Shown here in pieces: positions 11,807-46,615 of a DNA stretch of 64,000 nucleotides; the first letter of the stretch is position 1, and each line of letters opens with the position of its first letter. Under the pieces are notes generated by a model. That model saw only the letters and a program-made list of their open reading frames with translations. It searched no databases and was not told where the DNA came from. This stretch comes from Flabesymbios commensalis (Eukaryota > Annelida > Polychaeta > Terebellida > Flabelligeridae): contig OZ024909.1 of NCBI GenBank assembly GCA_964017125.1, positions 53,428,914-53,492,913 of the forward strand. The letters run 5' to 3'. Position numbers and translations under genes: made by a program.

Positions 11807-12871
11807 TGATCTAATGCAACATCAATGTCCTTTTTAATTTTTAGCATAGCAGTCTTTGTGCTGTGTCCAGGCCTGTAGGCACTCTGCAGTGGTACATGAA
11901 GATCGTTGAATACATATAAGTCATGATTTGATTTGCAACCACCTTTTCAAGTAGTTTCGATATATATGGCAGATTCGAAACGGGTCTGTAATTTTTCATC
12001 TGCTCGGAATCCAAACCTTGTTTTTTTCAATAGAGGAAGAACCAAGGCCCGCTTGCAACTCACTGGTACATCTCCAGAAGAGAGGGAGTAATTAATTGAT
12101 TTTGTCAAAAGAGGAAGCAACACATCTAACATGTCAGAATTTTTCAGTAATGATGTTGGAATAGGGTCTAAGATACAGGATTTAGTGGGTGATTGCTTAT
12201 CAACTTCAGCAACACATCAGATGAAATGGAATGGAACTCACAAAGATTGCACGAAACATCCCTGGTATCCTGATTACATAGGATCCCACAGTCAGTTTCA
12301 TCTAGGCCTGCTCGAAGCTTACGCACTTTTTCACTGAACACAATGGCAAATTTGTTAGATAGTTCGACTGAGTCGGAGATGTTGGGTAATACCGTTTCTT
12401 GTTTCGTGAGTAGTGTACCCACCACATATCTTTGGGCTGTGCATCTGAAAGAGCTCCCATATAATATTTTTCTTTAGCTTTGGTAATCATATCTACATCT
12501 TTGCAACTTTGAGTGTGGTGCATTCGCTTGTGTATTTCTAATCCCGATTTGATCCACATTCTTTCATATGTTCTCCTGGTAACTCTTTGAGCATGAATCT
12601 CATTCGTATACCACAGGTTTCGGCGAGCACGGCGTTTCTTGGTTTTAATAGAAGGGGCATGTTCGTCAGCAGCTGTTTTCAAAGCTGTGTTGTACAAATC
12701 AAAACCTGTTAGCATACTGTTGTCAGCATTTGTTTCTGCAAGATAGACAGCAATGCTTTCAGCACACCTCACTGGACCAACTTCTCGAAATGTTTTTATG
12801 TTACATTCAGTCACAGCTGGGTCAGTTGGCTTCAGATAGATGGAACAGGATACAGGGAATAACAATAACAA
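11807..12871 (-). mobile_element. Non-LTR retrotransposon (CR1/Jockey-like LINE) fragment
   Basis: Minus-strand reading gives a run of LINE landmarks in several frames: DEHAPSIKTKKRRAR and LWYTNEIHAQRVTRR (the linker after the endonuclease), ITKAKEKYYMGAL, INYSLSSGDVPVSCKRA and LPLLKK, YISKLLEKVVANQ, then LQSAYRPGHSTKTAML and KKDIDVALDQ, the start of the RT palm. At least three frame changes make it a pseudogene. The RT is cut just after DIDVALDQ, where the SINE tail begins; LINE copies normally lose their 5' end, not the 3' end. Confidence 0.85.
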
Positions 12872-12924
12872 ATACTGATATGTCTATCAGATACTTAAAA
12901 CGTTTAATTGGTAACAGTGGCGTG

Positions 12925-12938
12925 TCCTCAACAGACCA
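12925..12938. repeat. Left target-site duplication of the SINE
   Basis: TCCTCAACAGACCA, identical to 13255-13268. Confidence 0.9.
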
Positions 12939-13254
12939 GGGCGGGGGCCCTAGTGTAGTGGTTAGCACCGCTGCATTTCACGCCAGAGTTCGGGGTTCGG
13001 TTCCCGGTCTCGGCGGTGTGAAAGAAACAAAAAATGTTTCTCCCCCATCCACGTGTGAAATTCAATATTGTGGGGAGCCTCCGTGACCGAGAGGTAGCGT
13101 GCTCGGCCTCAGACCGCCAGGGCTCGAATTTCGAATCCTGTGTCTGGAGGACAGTGTCATCTCAATCATCTCACCATCCTCAGGAGGTTCTCCTGGCCCA
13201 GTTTAGCCTATATGTGCACAAAGGTGGCCTAAAGCCCGATTCATTTCATTTCAT
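12939..13254 (+). mobile_element. Complete dimeric tRNA-derived SINE
   Basis: 316 bp flanked by a perfect 14-bp duplication. The head is tRNA-Glu-like: box A TAGTGTAGTGGTTAGCACC, anticodon-loop ATTTCAC, box B GGGTTCGGTTCCC. A second tRNA-like module (about 13073-13145) has GACCGAGAGGTAGCGTG and GGCTCGAATTTCGAATCC. The unrelated 3' body ends in (TTTCA)n. The short ORFs over it are incidental. Confidence 0.9.
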
Positions 13255-13268
13255 TCCTCAACAGACCA
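13255..13268. repeat. Right target-site duplication of the SINE
   Basis: TCCTCAACAGACCA, identical to 12925-12938. Confidence 0.9.
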
Positions 13269-13686
13269 ATGGCACATTTTGGCGTTATTTCTAGGATGAT
13301 TCCAGCACTGCAGATTAATATATTGTAAGGTTAAATATGACACGTAAAACAGAGTATATGAGTATCAATGTCCAATTATTATGACCATTGTGTATCTGCT
13401 TGTTTGCCAATAATTTGCTACATTAAACAATGCTGTTTCTCTATATTGTCTGAGTGAGTGCATGAAAGATCGAATGAATTAATGAGTGAATGAATGGATG
13501 ATGCTTTATGATGCAATATATATATAATCAACATATTATTATACAAAATAATGATAATCGATAATATATAATTATATATAGGCCTATATAATATATAAAG
13601 TTCTAGACTATAATGATAGCATCTGAATATTATAACAGTCTGACTATTAGCTGTAATAATCCACAATCTTTAATATGGTCTACCAT

Positions 13687-37006
<23,320 letters not shown>

Positions 37007-37699
37007 CTACAATATGTAGTATACAAGATCATACAACTACTTATTACTACATCGCATATTACATATTATTACTATTAATTTAAATACACCACTGAAAAGC
37101 ACAATCGTTTTAAATGAGACCTGACCTGAAGCTTAAATAGGTCCATTGATCAAAGTATTTATAGGTGAGGTTTGATTCACATCAATGAAATTGAAAGGAA
37201 ATTACTTTGTGAATTTTAAAACTGACGGAAACTGCAATCTTATTATCATCACACATACTGCAACTGTAATACATAGATACACATGTACATGATGTAGGCC
37301 TATATATTTAACTGAAATAATAATTATGTTTCTTTGCTAATTATTAGGTTAAATATATAAGGTCAGGGGCTGCTTTTTTAACGACTTTGGCTGACTGTCT
37401 GCAACGTCGACCTAACCAATCGGTGCTCCACCCACAAGTATCAATCCTTAACTTATAATATAATGTCACATAACTCTATTTTTATCAAATACAGAAGTAA
37501 AAAATTATATAATTATTATGATGATGATCATGATGTATTTCCCACCACTATGTGTAATGAGGTAAAACTCGTCAAATCTCTGTATTCACACAAAAAATGA
37601 CATAATACTAAGTTTGCCAAAATGTTGTTCTAAGATTGTAGACAGTAGACACAAACTTGAAAAGGATGATTCTACAATTGATATAAAATATAAAACATG

Positions 37700-38515
37700 T
37701 TAAAAAAACCCTTTACCTATTAATTGCAACGTATTAAAATTGTTCTCCCTATTTATTCTAGAAAGTTGTTATGTAACAATTATAATGCCACACTTAGGTT
37801 ATTGTTGATATTACATGGGGAGATTGTTCACAAACTCAAGTACAATATTGAAAAAAATACAAAATAGAGCTTCCCGTATCATTCTGGATAAACATTATTA
37901 TGAATTTTTTGCTGAACTAAAGTAGCTGCTATTAAAAACCTATAATACACTTTAACATAGCCATTCAGGTATATACATACATCAGTAGTTTAAGTAACCA
38001 TGGCCTAGCAAATCTATTCACATAATTATTCTAATAATAGTACTACACAGATCACCACATCTGCAAGTAAAATGAGTAGGCATTGTAACCAGAATTATTA
38101 CACAAGTTTTCACTGTACGAGTTTAAGAATGTTTATTATTATATTGTTTCCCAACAACACTGTACAAAAGTGTAATGTGTATATTATGTTAATGAAGATG
38201 TGCGTGCACATAAATAAGTATGTGTTTTCATAATATATATGCATATAATCTATATGGCAATGTGTATGTTTGCATACACACTTTAATGTTCATACGTTGG
38301 TATAATATGTTATGTACATAACCTCTTCAATATTATTTATCATATTTACGTGTTGTATAAAATGCATCATAAAACCAAATTAATGTATAATTTTGCATGA
38401 TTATATCGACAATACATGTATAGGATTTTACGAGGGCCTATTGCAAATTAGCGCTGGGCGCTAAATTGTTTACCCTCATTAAATAAAGTTTATTTAATTT
38501 GATTTAATGTGGTTC
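37700..38515 (+). mobile_element. LINE 3' fragment (end of RT and 3' UTR)
   Basis: Plus-strand reading gives IMPHLGYC, then LKKIQNRASRIILDKHYY and FFAELK, the classic end of CR1/Jockey-type RT (usual form LPHLDYC...LQNRAARVIL), with several in-frame stops. It ends near CATTAAATAAAGTTTATTTA, a typical LINE tail. Confidence 0.65.
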
Positions 38516-38775
38516 ATCATGTTCTCTACGCCGGTGGAGGGTCACATGACCCTAGGTACCAGCATAATTATATGACTGTATGGAGTCGAGACAGTCATAA
38601 AGTTAGTTTATACCGTGGATATAGAAAGTTTTTATTATAATATGTACATTATGTAAATATGGATGTAGCACATTGGTAGATCGCTGTACTTTATCACACA
38701 GCTGTAGGTTTTTACTCTTCGACTATCACCATATTATGTATAAACATTGGAAGCTTTTACTCTTAGCTTACCACC

Positions 38776-38859
38776 ATATCGTCGCCTTGGAGCTAAATGA
38801 TCCTATCTGACACTCGTTAGAGTGGCAGATAGGATCCTTTAGCTCCGAGGCAACGATAT
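38776..38859. repeat. Hairpin with 34-bp arms
   Basis: ATATCGTCGCCTTGGAGCTA and TGATCCTATCTG pair with CAGATAGGATCC and TTTAGCTCCGAGGCAACGAT; about three mismatches; loop near CACTCGTTAGAGTGG. Confidence 0.8.
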
Positions 38860-39419
38860 TATATATGACATAATAATATAATAATTATATGACATTGAGT
38901 TTTGATCCTTCATCTATGGTAGTTATTAGGCATATGTGTTAATATAGGGTTTACCATATTCTGTATGAATAATATTGGGAGCTCATTGTTATCCGGTTAT
39001 TAATAGCATTATTGAGTATAGGATTGTTCACATTCCACCTATTAACATATACGTGTGAACACGCCCATTGGAATTTCGCAGAATATTGACACATAATTAA
39101 CGTTAAAAAGCAAATGTACATACGAAATATTTCTTGACTCACTATTGATACCCACTAAATACCATACGTATAAGGCCAATGTAGTTAATGACACTACACC
39201 AATCAGCTGTACCGTATCTAAGCCCAGGCCTAGGAAAAATGTCACGGATAGATTTGAATGATACTTATGCAATTATATCAGTGTAGTTGGCTTTTTGTAA
39301 ACATGGTAAAGTAATATGATTATTCAACGAATTTGTGCGCATTTACTGCACTTCCGGTGAAACACTCCCGCCATTTATTTGAACCACTTATGACGTTGTG
39401 ATCTACATCTATATCTTCG

Positions 39420-41095
39420 GCCGTGATACCCATCATGATATCCCTTGTTATATTAAGGTCCGTGATATCTAAGCCTATCTATTACGGTTCGTGATACTTA
39501 TCTCATGGTCTGTGATGATTATCTCACGGTCCGTGATGCTTATCTCAGGGTTTGTGATGCTTATCTCACGGTCCGTGATACTTATCTCATGGTCTGTGAT
39601 ACTTATCTCACGGTCCATGATGCTTATCACAGGGTCTGTGATAATTATCTCACGGTCCATGATGCTTATCTAAGGTATGTGATACTTATCTCACGGTCCA
39701 TGATGCTTATCTCAGGGTCTGTGATAATTATCTCACGGTCCATGATGCTTATCTCAGGGTCTGTGATAATTATCTCACGGTCCATGATGCTTATCTAAGG
39801 TATGTGATACTTATCTCACGGTCCATGATGCTTATCTCAGGGTCTGAGATGCTTATCTTACGGTCCGTAATGCTTATCTAAGGTATGTGATACTTATCTC
39901 ACGGTCCATGATGCTTATCTCAGGGTCTGTGATGATTATCTCACGATCCGTGATGCTTATCTAAGGTATGTGATACTTATCTCACGGTCCATGATGCTTA
40001 TCTCAGGGTCTGTGATACTTATCTCACGGTCCATGATGCTTATCTCAGGGTCTGTGATGCTTATCTCACGGTCCATGATGCTTATCTAAGGTATGTGATA
40101 CTTATCTCACGGTCCATGATGCTTATCTCAGGGTCTGTGATGCTTATCTTACGGTCCGTAATGCTTATCTAAGGTATGTGATACTTATCTCACGGTCCAT
40201 GATACTTATATCACGGTCCGTGATGCTTATCTCAGGGTCTGTGATACTAATCTCACGGTCCATGATACTTATCTCAGGGTCTGTGATACTTATCTCACGG
40301 TCCGTGATACTTATATCACGGTCCATGATACTTATCTCAGGGTCTGTGATACTTATCTCACGGTCCGTGATACTTATATCACGGTCCGTGATGCTTATCT
40401 CAGGGTCTGTGATACTAATCTCACGGTCCATGATACTTATCTCAGGGTCTGTGATACTTATCTCACGGTCCGTGATACTTATATCACGTTCCGTGATGCT
40501 TATGTCAGGGTCTGTGATACTTATCTCACGGTCCGTAATGCTTATCTCAGGGTCCGTAATGCTTATCTCAGGGTCTGTGATACTTATATCACGGTCCGTG
40601 ATGCTTATCTCAGGGTCTGTGATACTAATCTCACGGTCTGTGATACTTATCTCACGGTCCGTGATACTTATATCACGTTCCGTGATGCTTATGTCAGGGT
40701 CTGTGATACTTATCTCACGGTCCGTAATGCTTATCTAAGGTATGTGATACTTATCTCACGGTCCGTGATGCTTATGTCAGGGTCTGTGATGCTTATCTTA
40801 CGGTCCGTGATTATGGTGATGCATATCTCATGATCTGTGATACTCATCTTACGGTCCATCATGCTTATCTCACCGTCTGTGATGCTTATCTCATGGTCTA
40901 TGATACTTATCTCACGGTCCATGATGCTTATCTCAGGGTCTGTGTTACTTATCTCTGAGTCTGTTATGCTTATCTCAGGGTATGTTATGCTTATCTCAGG
41001 GTCTGTGATACTTATCTCAAGGTCTGTGATACTTACCTCACGGTCCGTGATACTTATCTCACGGTCTGTGGTGCTTACATCAGGGTATGTGATAT
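39420..41095. repeat. 21-bp satellite, about 80 copies
   Basis: Consensus GTGATACTTATCTCACGGTCC; alternate units carry TCACGGTCC and TCAGGGTCT, giving a 42-bp higher-order unit, with a third variant (TCTAAGGTATG) every few units between 39660 and 40740. TCACGGTCCGTGA is palindromic except for its centre. Seven-residue repeats (ISGSVIL, DREISIT) in ORFs on both strands are consequences of the 21-bp period. Confidence 0.95.
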
Positions 41096-41524
41096 TTATA
41101 TCAGTGTCAATGATATTATATCGGTGTCAGTGCTATTATATCAGTGTCAGTATATTATATCAGTGTCAGTGATATTATATCAGTGTCAGTGATACTTATC
41201 TCAGGGTCTGTGATATTTATATCAGTGTCAGTGATATTATATAAGTGTCAGTGATACTTATTTCAGGGTCTGTGATATTTATATCAGTATCAGTGATATT
41301 ATATCGGTGTCAGTGTTATTATCATGATTATATCAGTGTCAGTAATATTATATCATTGTCAGTGATAGTATATTAGTGTCACTGATATTTATATCAGTGT
41401 CAGTAATATTATATCGGTGTCAGTGCTATAATATCAGTGTCCATAAAATTATGACAGTGATATTATATTAGTGTCACTGATATTTATATCAATGTCAGTG
41501 ATATTATAATAATACTAATGGTGA
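41096..41524. repeat. Related satellite variant, left part
   Basis: Units ATATCAGTGTCAGTGATATT grade out of the 21-bp array; mixed TTATCTCAGGGTCTGTGATA units persist to about 41280, showing a common origin. Confidence 0.9.
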
Positions 41525-41894
41525 GTTCATATATAGAACACGCACAATGCTCTGTGCGCTTCACACATATTACCCCTGGTCACTGGACCAGTTCATTTTA
41601 TGTACCATTTCAACTCACTTTTTGGAGCAGACAGCATTTGCAGCCATTTCGGCGCTAATTGCACACATTGTCATGTCTGTTCTACCAGGTACTCATTTAC
41701 ATCTGAGTCAAGTGAAGCATGTAAGGGCAAAGTGCCTTGCCCATGGACACAACATCGTAATAACGTCCCAAAATTGAGAGGGGAGAAACATGACATTTCT
41801 CTGAAAATCCTGCACCAAGCGGGATTCGAAACCGCACGGCAGGCAGTGCTATTGGCGAAGCTCCGCGCTCTAACTATTGCGCCACGTCCCTCTC
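41525..41894 (-). mobile_element. tRNA-derived SINE inserted in the satellite
   Basis: Minus-strand head GACGTGGCGCAATAGTTAGA with box A, and GCGGTTTCGAATCCC as box B (about 41822-41894). The body contains GGGCAAGGCACTTTGCCCTT and TAAATGAGTACCTGGTAGAA, blocks seen in widespread metazoan SINEs. AT-rich satellite resumes on both sides; the exact duplication is unclear. Confidence 0.8.
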
Positions 41895-42295
41895 TAAATA
41901 ATATATATTATATACTATTATATCAGTGTTAGTGATATTATAGCAGTGTCAGTGATATTATATCAGTGTCANNNNNNNNNNNNNNNNNNNNNNNNNNNNN
42001 NNNNNNNNNNNNNNNNNNNNNNNNNNNNNNNNNNNNNNNNNNNNNNNNNNNNNNNNNNNNNNNNNNNNNNNNNNNNNNNNNNNNNNNNNNNNNNNNNNNN
42101 NNNNNNNNNNNNNNNNNNNNNNNNNNNNNNNNNNNNNNNNNNNNNNNNNNNNNNNNNNNNNNNNNNNNNNNAGTGTCCATGCTATTTTATCAGTGTCCGT
42201 GATATTTATATCAGTGTCCGTGACATTTATGTCAGCGTTCGTGATATTTTATCAGTGTCCGTGACATTTGTATCAGTATCCGTTATATTTATATA
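41895..42295. repeat. Related satellite variant, right part
   Basis: ATATCAGTGTTAGTGATATT units resume after the SINE, run into the assembly gap, and continue beyond it as TATCAGTGTCCGTGATATTT. Confidence 0.9.
41972..42171. other. Assembly gap (200 N)
   Basis: Exactly 200 undetermined bases inside the satellite, so the true length is probably a placeholder. ORFs crossing it are meaningless. Confidence 1.
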
Positions 42296-42800
42296 ATTTG
42301 GCGCTCTGGGGCAGACGATAATTAAGATAATAGAGCTAGAGATTCAAAACATTCAGTCATATATAGGTGGCAAATGTGTTAATGTCTTATATTAAAAGGC
42401 TTTTTTTAGGCATGCGTTAATGGTAACACCCCTAATTTTGCAACAATATCGATTTATTTTTTATTAAACTATATGGTTCCAAATAGTTAGAGGGAGGTGG
42501 GACCCTTTCAATTCTGAAGATATTTCTAATACTATTACTGTCTGCTCCAAGGCGACAGAAGAGAATGTGTCCCAGTTAACCCCGGGCACCCCTGTTATCA
42601 ATAAAAACATACTGTAAATTGTGTCCATCACCAACTAATATATCTATAGTAGAACCTTCCCCCCTCATATGAATAACAAATTATTATTATTATTTAGGCA
42701 CATTGTGTTTTCTTAATAACATGTCAGTATCCACGTCGGGGGCTAAGTGGAACACAATGTTGCTTTACGACTTGGGTTATAACCTAATAACTGGGACAGT
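42296..42800. other. No gene recognised
   Basis: AT-rich single-copy-looking sequence. Confidence 0.4.
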
Positions 42801-42801
42801 T

Positions 42802-42914
42802 CCACCAAGTAAATAGAAAACATTTGTATAACATTTATACAATGTTGGTCCAGCGTCTAAGACGTGGGGCCGACGTTTTATAAATGCTATACAAATGTTT
42901 TGTGTTTACTGGGC
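42802..42914. mobile_element. CAGCAAACAC-family MITE
   Basis: Left CCAAGTAAATAGAAAACATT, core CCAGCGTCTAAGACGTGG, right CAAATGTTTTGTGTTTACTGG. Right end is the better preserved. Confidence 0.8.
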
Positions 42915-43209
42915 AAAATTTGTCCAAGTTAGACCTGGGTCGACCTTCCATGAGAATATATTAATTGGCATTTGGGTACTGCAAGCGATCGAAAATCTAA
43001 TATTTATTTGTAAGTTGTCCTGTATCATGTGTATTGATAGGTGTTTTCAGTGGTATTTTAAGTTTTAAATGAATCATACGTTTGAGGTGAAAAATAATGG
43101 AGGGCTAGAAAAATACATTTTTTTCTCATTTTGCTCTTCAGATCCACTAGAAGTGTAGATCAAAATGTAATAAAGGGAGTAGGGGGTTTAGACGAGACAA
43201 CTGCTATTG

Positions 43210-43367
43210 TCATATCAGATAATTTCCTGATAGAGGCTTGTCCCAGTTAAACCTGTGTCCCAGGGTACTGGGATGGCTGCTAGTAGTATTACGTTTGACC
43301 CCCATCTGAGGCTGGTCATTAGGGCGCGATGTTCCGTCTGTTGCTGTACGGCATGGTACGTTATCAC
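43210..43367. repeat. Dispersed repeat, left part, interrupted by the foldback-like element
   Basis: TACTGGGATGGCTGCTAGTA, GTCATTAGGGCGCGATGTTC, and CCGTCTGTTGC...GGCATGGT match in order the repeat at 59405-59700. It stops where the foldback-like element begins. Confidence 0.6.
43359..43367. repeat. Candidate left 9-bp target duplication
   Basis: CGTTATCAC, repeated at 48307-48315. Confidence 0.5.
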
Positions 43368-43376
43368 GGGTTTCGG

Positions 43377-43640
43377 GTGACAGTCAACTCGTACCCATGT
43401 CAACTCACCCCATGTCAACTCTTACCCACCTCGTACCACCAACAGATGTCAACTCGTACCACAAGTGATGTCAACTCGTACCACAAGTGATGTAAACTCG
43501 TACCCAACAAGGCAAGTATAAAATGATGGTACGAGTTGACATCTATTAACACACAATATATGTCAACTCGTACTCATGTCAACTCGTACCCATATCAACT
43601 CGTACCATCATCAGATGTCAACTCGTACCAAAGTTAATGT
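43377..43640. repeat. Left array terminus of the foldback-like element
   Basis: About ten TCAACTCGTACC units separated by ATG, ACCAACAGATG, ACAAGTGATG and ATCATCAGATG spacers. One unit near 43530 is inverted. Confidence 0.85.
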
Positions 43641-44149
43641 AGGTTTGGTTTGGGTTATCTATGTATTACAGTCGTGTATTATATTAGGGTATGTTCAGCT
43701 TGCAATTCAATTTAATCTAATGATATCCTCATACGAATGATAACAAACACATCAATGTATTTGATAATTATAATTATTTATAAATTTGTTTCGAATAATA
43801 AATGTAGACAATACATTAATTATTTCACAAAATTGCGTCATATTTTATCATTTATATGTATTATATGTATTGTGCAATCGATGTCAACATTTATTTTCAC
43901 AATTTTCTCATTGTCTTTTTAGATATCTGAAATATCCAACACTAACAAATGTAGTCATATATATCGCACATAGATGGTCCATGGTGTAAATGATAATTAT
44001 ATTTATCATCAAATGTAGGCAATTCAGCAAATATTTCATAGCATTTCGTCATATTTCATGATTTATATACATATTGTACAATTGAGGTCAACATTTATAT
44101 ACACAATTTTCTTATTGTATCATTGTCTTTTTTAGGAAATAAGAATATT

Positions 44150-44285
44150 TCCAATTAGTAACACTGGTTCAAAGTAACATAACTTCAAAGTCAATACGCT
44201 TTAACGGGATGACAAAGTATCACTTGTTCAAAGTAACATAAGTTCAAAATCAATCATTTTGACGGGGTGACAATGTAACAAATCT
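44150..44285. repeat. Inner inverted array, left arm
   Basis: Two units of TTCAAAGTAACATAA, TTCAAA(G/A)TCAAT, ACGGGATGACAAAGTATCAC. It is the inverse of 44995-45165. Confidence 0.65.
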
Positions 44286-44994
44286 CAACTATAAGTCTAG
44301 GGGTGTAAGATAATAACCCAGAACAAATGAATAAATGGGTTGATATAGAAATTGATATAAGTAATTGTAATGCATTCATCAGGTGCTAAAACATAAGTTA
44401 AAATACAAATTTTGTAGCTCTAGACCAAATAGTTCATAAGCTATAGTTATCACCCCTCATTTTACCCATATTTACCACTTTTTAAAAGGAATGGGTGGTT
44501 GAAAATTGATAGAAAAAAATTGGAATTTTTGGATTTAGTTTTTCAAATAATTCATTACATACGAAATCAAACGACGCTGATTTAATATTAACGCAAAACT
44601 GGTTTATCGTGTCATAGTACTGCGGTGTTATTCAATTTAATCTAATCTGAGTGGTTCGTCCTTTGCTGGATAGTACAGTGTCAAAGGCAATGGCCCAAGA
44701 TTAAACCGATGCTTATCTTGTGAACATGTGATTGCAGTGTTTATTTGCTAATTAACCACTCACTAATCCTATGAACGCTAAGTGCATTGAGCCAGCATTG
44801 GGGCAATCTGTACAAACACATGGCGTTCACTCAATTAGCGTGATGGACCGTGACAGAACAAGGGGACGCTTACCCTTTGATTTAACCCTTTCGTCTCCGA
44901 AATCTGATGACTGACGAAGTTAGTTATTAGAAAACGGATGAGCTAGGTGTAAGTGAATTAATTTATACTGGGTTGTAACAGGATAAAAAGTAAA

Positions 44995-45165
44995 AGTCAA
45001 GTGTTACTTTGAAAAAGTGTTACTTCGTGATCCCGTCAATACTGTTACCTTTAAAAAAGTGTTACTTTTGGGATCCTGTCAATACTGTTAATCTTGAAAA
45101 AAAACGATACTTTGAAAAAGGGTTACTTTGTGATCCCGTCAATATTGTTAACTTTACTTGTACTT
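44995..45165. repeat. Inner inverted array, right arm
   Basis: Three units of about 50 bp: AAAGTGTTACTT(C/T)GTGATCC then CGTCAATACTGTTA. Inverse of 44150-44285, 0.7 kb away. Confidence 0.7.
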
Positions 45166-45756
45166 GATTATTACAGTAATTGTCACAAGCTCCCCCGTCT
45201 GCCCATTTAACATTACGCAACTAAATATAACCCAATTGTTCTATTTCACAATATCACATAATCTCACTTTCTGACTAAAAATATTGCGCGATGCGGCTGT
45301 TCAGATGGGTCACATAATTATGGTGTCAGATATAATCACAAGATGAGACACAGTAAATAAATGATTCAGTAACAAATCCGCACCTCCTCGACTATGGGTT
45401 TGCAATGACGTTTCACATACAATATCTTCAAAATGTAATATTTCCCTAGCCTTTCCTATGCCAACGCTCATGTCTGCAGTCCACCCATATGATACAACGT
45501 TTTAAAAAGTTTGGCTAGTCCGGTATACTTAAACTCCACCAGTAGTCCTCAGAAAAAAATATAATCAATATTAAAATGCTATTTTGATATTAATTATTCA
45601 ATACAAGGATACTAGGGCATGCAAAAATAACACTTAAATGATTCAACAAGTACATTTAGATGGGGGGATTTTGAATATAGTCTTTTGTTGGAGAGGGCTC
45701 TTGTTTTGACGAGGGACATAAAAGCTCATACTTTTCTTTAGAACTTCGCGTTAAAA

Positions 45757-46615
45757 GGGTTAAATATTGTTCAAATTGTCTTCGAGTGATCTAGATTGAC
45801 TCATGACCACCTAAGTAGGCTAGTTAACATGGATTACTACAGAATAAAACTGGACTAAACATATGTCAATTTACACACTTTATCCTAAATTTTACCAAGT
45901 GCTGATGGCCGCCATCTTGGACGCCATTTTAAATAACTAAAACCAATAAGTGTGATATTGCCTTAGTTTTTGTACTGATACAAATCCGTTAACGTTAATA
46001 ATGAATAATTTGTTATAAATATTCATTTTGTCCCTATTGACATTCTAGAAGTGTTCAGTACAAAAGCTCCCCGGAGCTGAAAGGGTTAAATGTTTAAAAG
46101 AAATATAATGATAAATTCGATTGTTTAAAATAACATTTTATGGGGTGATCTAGAACAATTTATTGACTACTAAACTAGTTGAAATGGTGTATTACAAAAG
46201 AAAATTCATTTAGAATTACACAGTTTACGCAAATTCCTAGGTCTGACTATACGTCGGCAGCCATCTTGTCCGACATCAAATTGTATAATTAATTAGATTA
46301 ACTAGTTGTCATTACCATAGTCACTGTATTGATACCAATCCTTCACCATTAATATTGAATAATTATTATAGATAACAATTTTGTCCTAATTGACATCACT
46401 AAGGTGTATGATAAAGAGCATTTGGGGCAGAAAGGGTTAAAAATAATGATCAGATTTGTCTGAGAGTGGCCTAGCTGCATTCAGTAACTCTAAACTAGTT
46501 GTAATTGTGTATTACAACAACAAATTGAGCTAAATTTGCCCAATTTACACTATTTCTTAAGTATGACTATTTACCGGCGGCCATCTTGGACGCCATCTTG
46601 AATTACAAAAAATTG
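45757..46615. repeat. Tandem triplication, units of about 326, 351 and 180+ bp
   Basis: Units start at GGGTTAA (45757, 46083, 46434). Shared order: AGTGATCTAGA/AGTGGCCTAG, GTATTACAA, CAATTTACAC, GGCGGCCATCTTGGACGCCA, TTGTACTGATACAAATCC, TAATATTGAATAATT, TTTTGTCC(T/C)ATTGACAT, GAAAGGGTTAA. The third unit is truncated. Confidence 0.8.

Noticed and set aside
12302-12871. 189-residue minus-strand ORF as a host gene
   Set aside because: Its sequence (DEHAPSIKTKKRRAR, LWYTNEI) is the linker region of a LINE polyprotein and it sits in a frame-broken LINE.
39042-39272. Minus-strand ORF with a membrane-like stretch (LIGVVSLTTLALYVWYL)
   Set aside because: No family match, no splice context and no neighbouring exon that continues it; AT-rich DNA often yields hydrophobic frames.
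39475-41172. ORFs with seven-residue repeats (ISGSVIL, DREISIT) on both strands
   Set aside because: The 21-bp satellite period is a multiple of three, so frames stay open by construction; no start context, splice sites or non-repeat domain.
41822-41894. A tRNA gene on the minus strand
   Set aside because: Box A and B are present but the sequence continues into a SINE body with known SINE-type blocks, and the cloverleaf is imperfect.
41938-42296. ORFs spanning a run of X residues
   Set aside because: They cross the 200-N assembly gap in satellite DNA.
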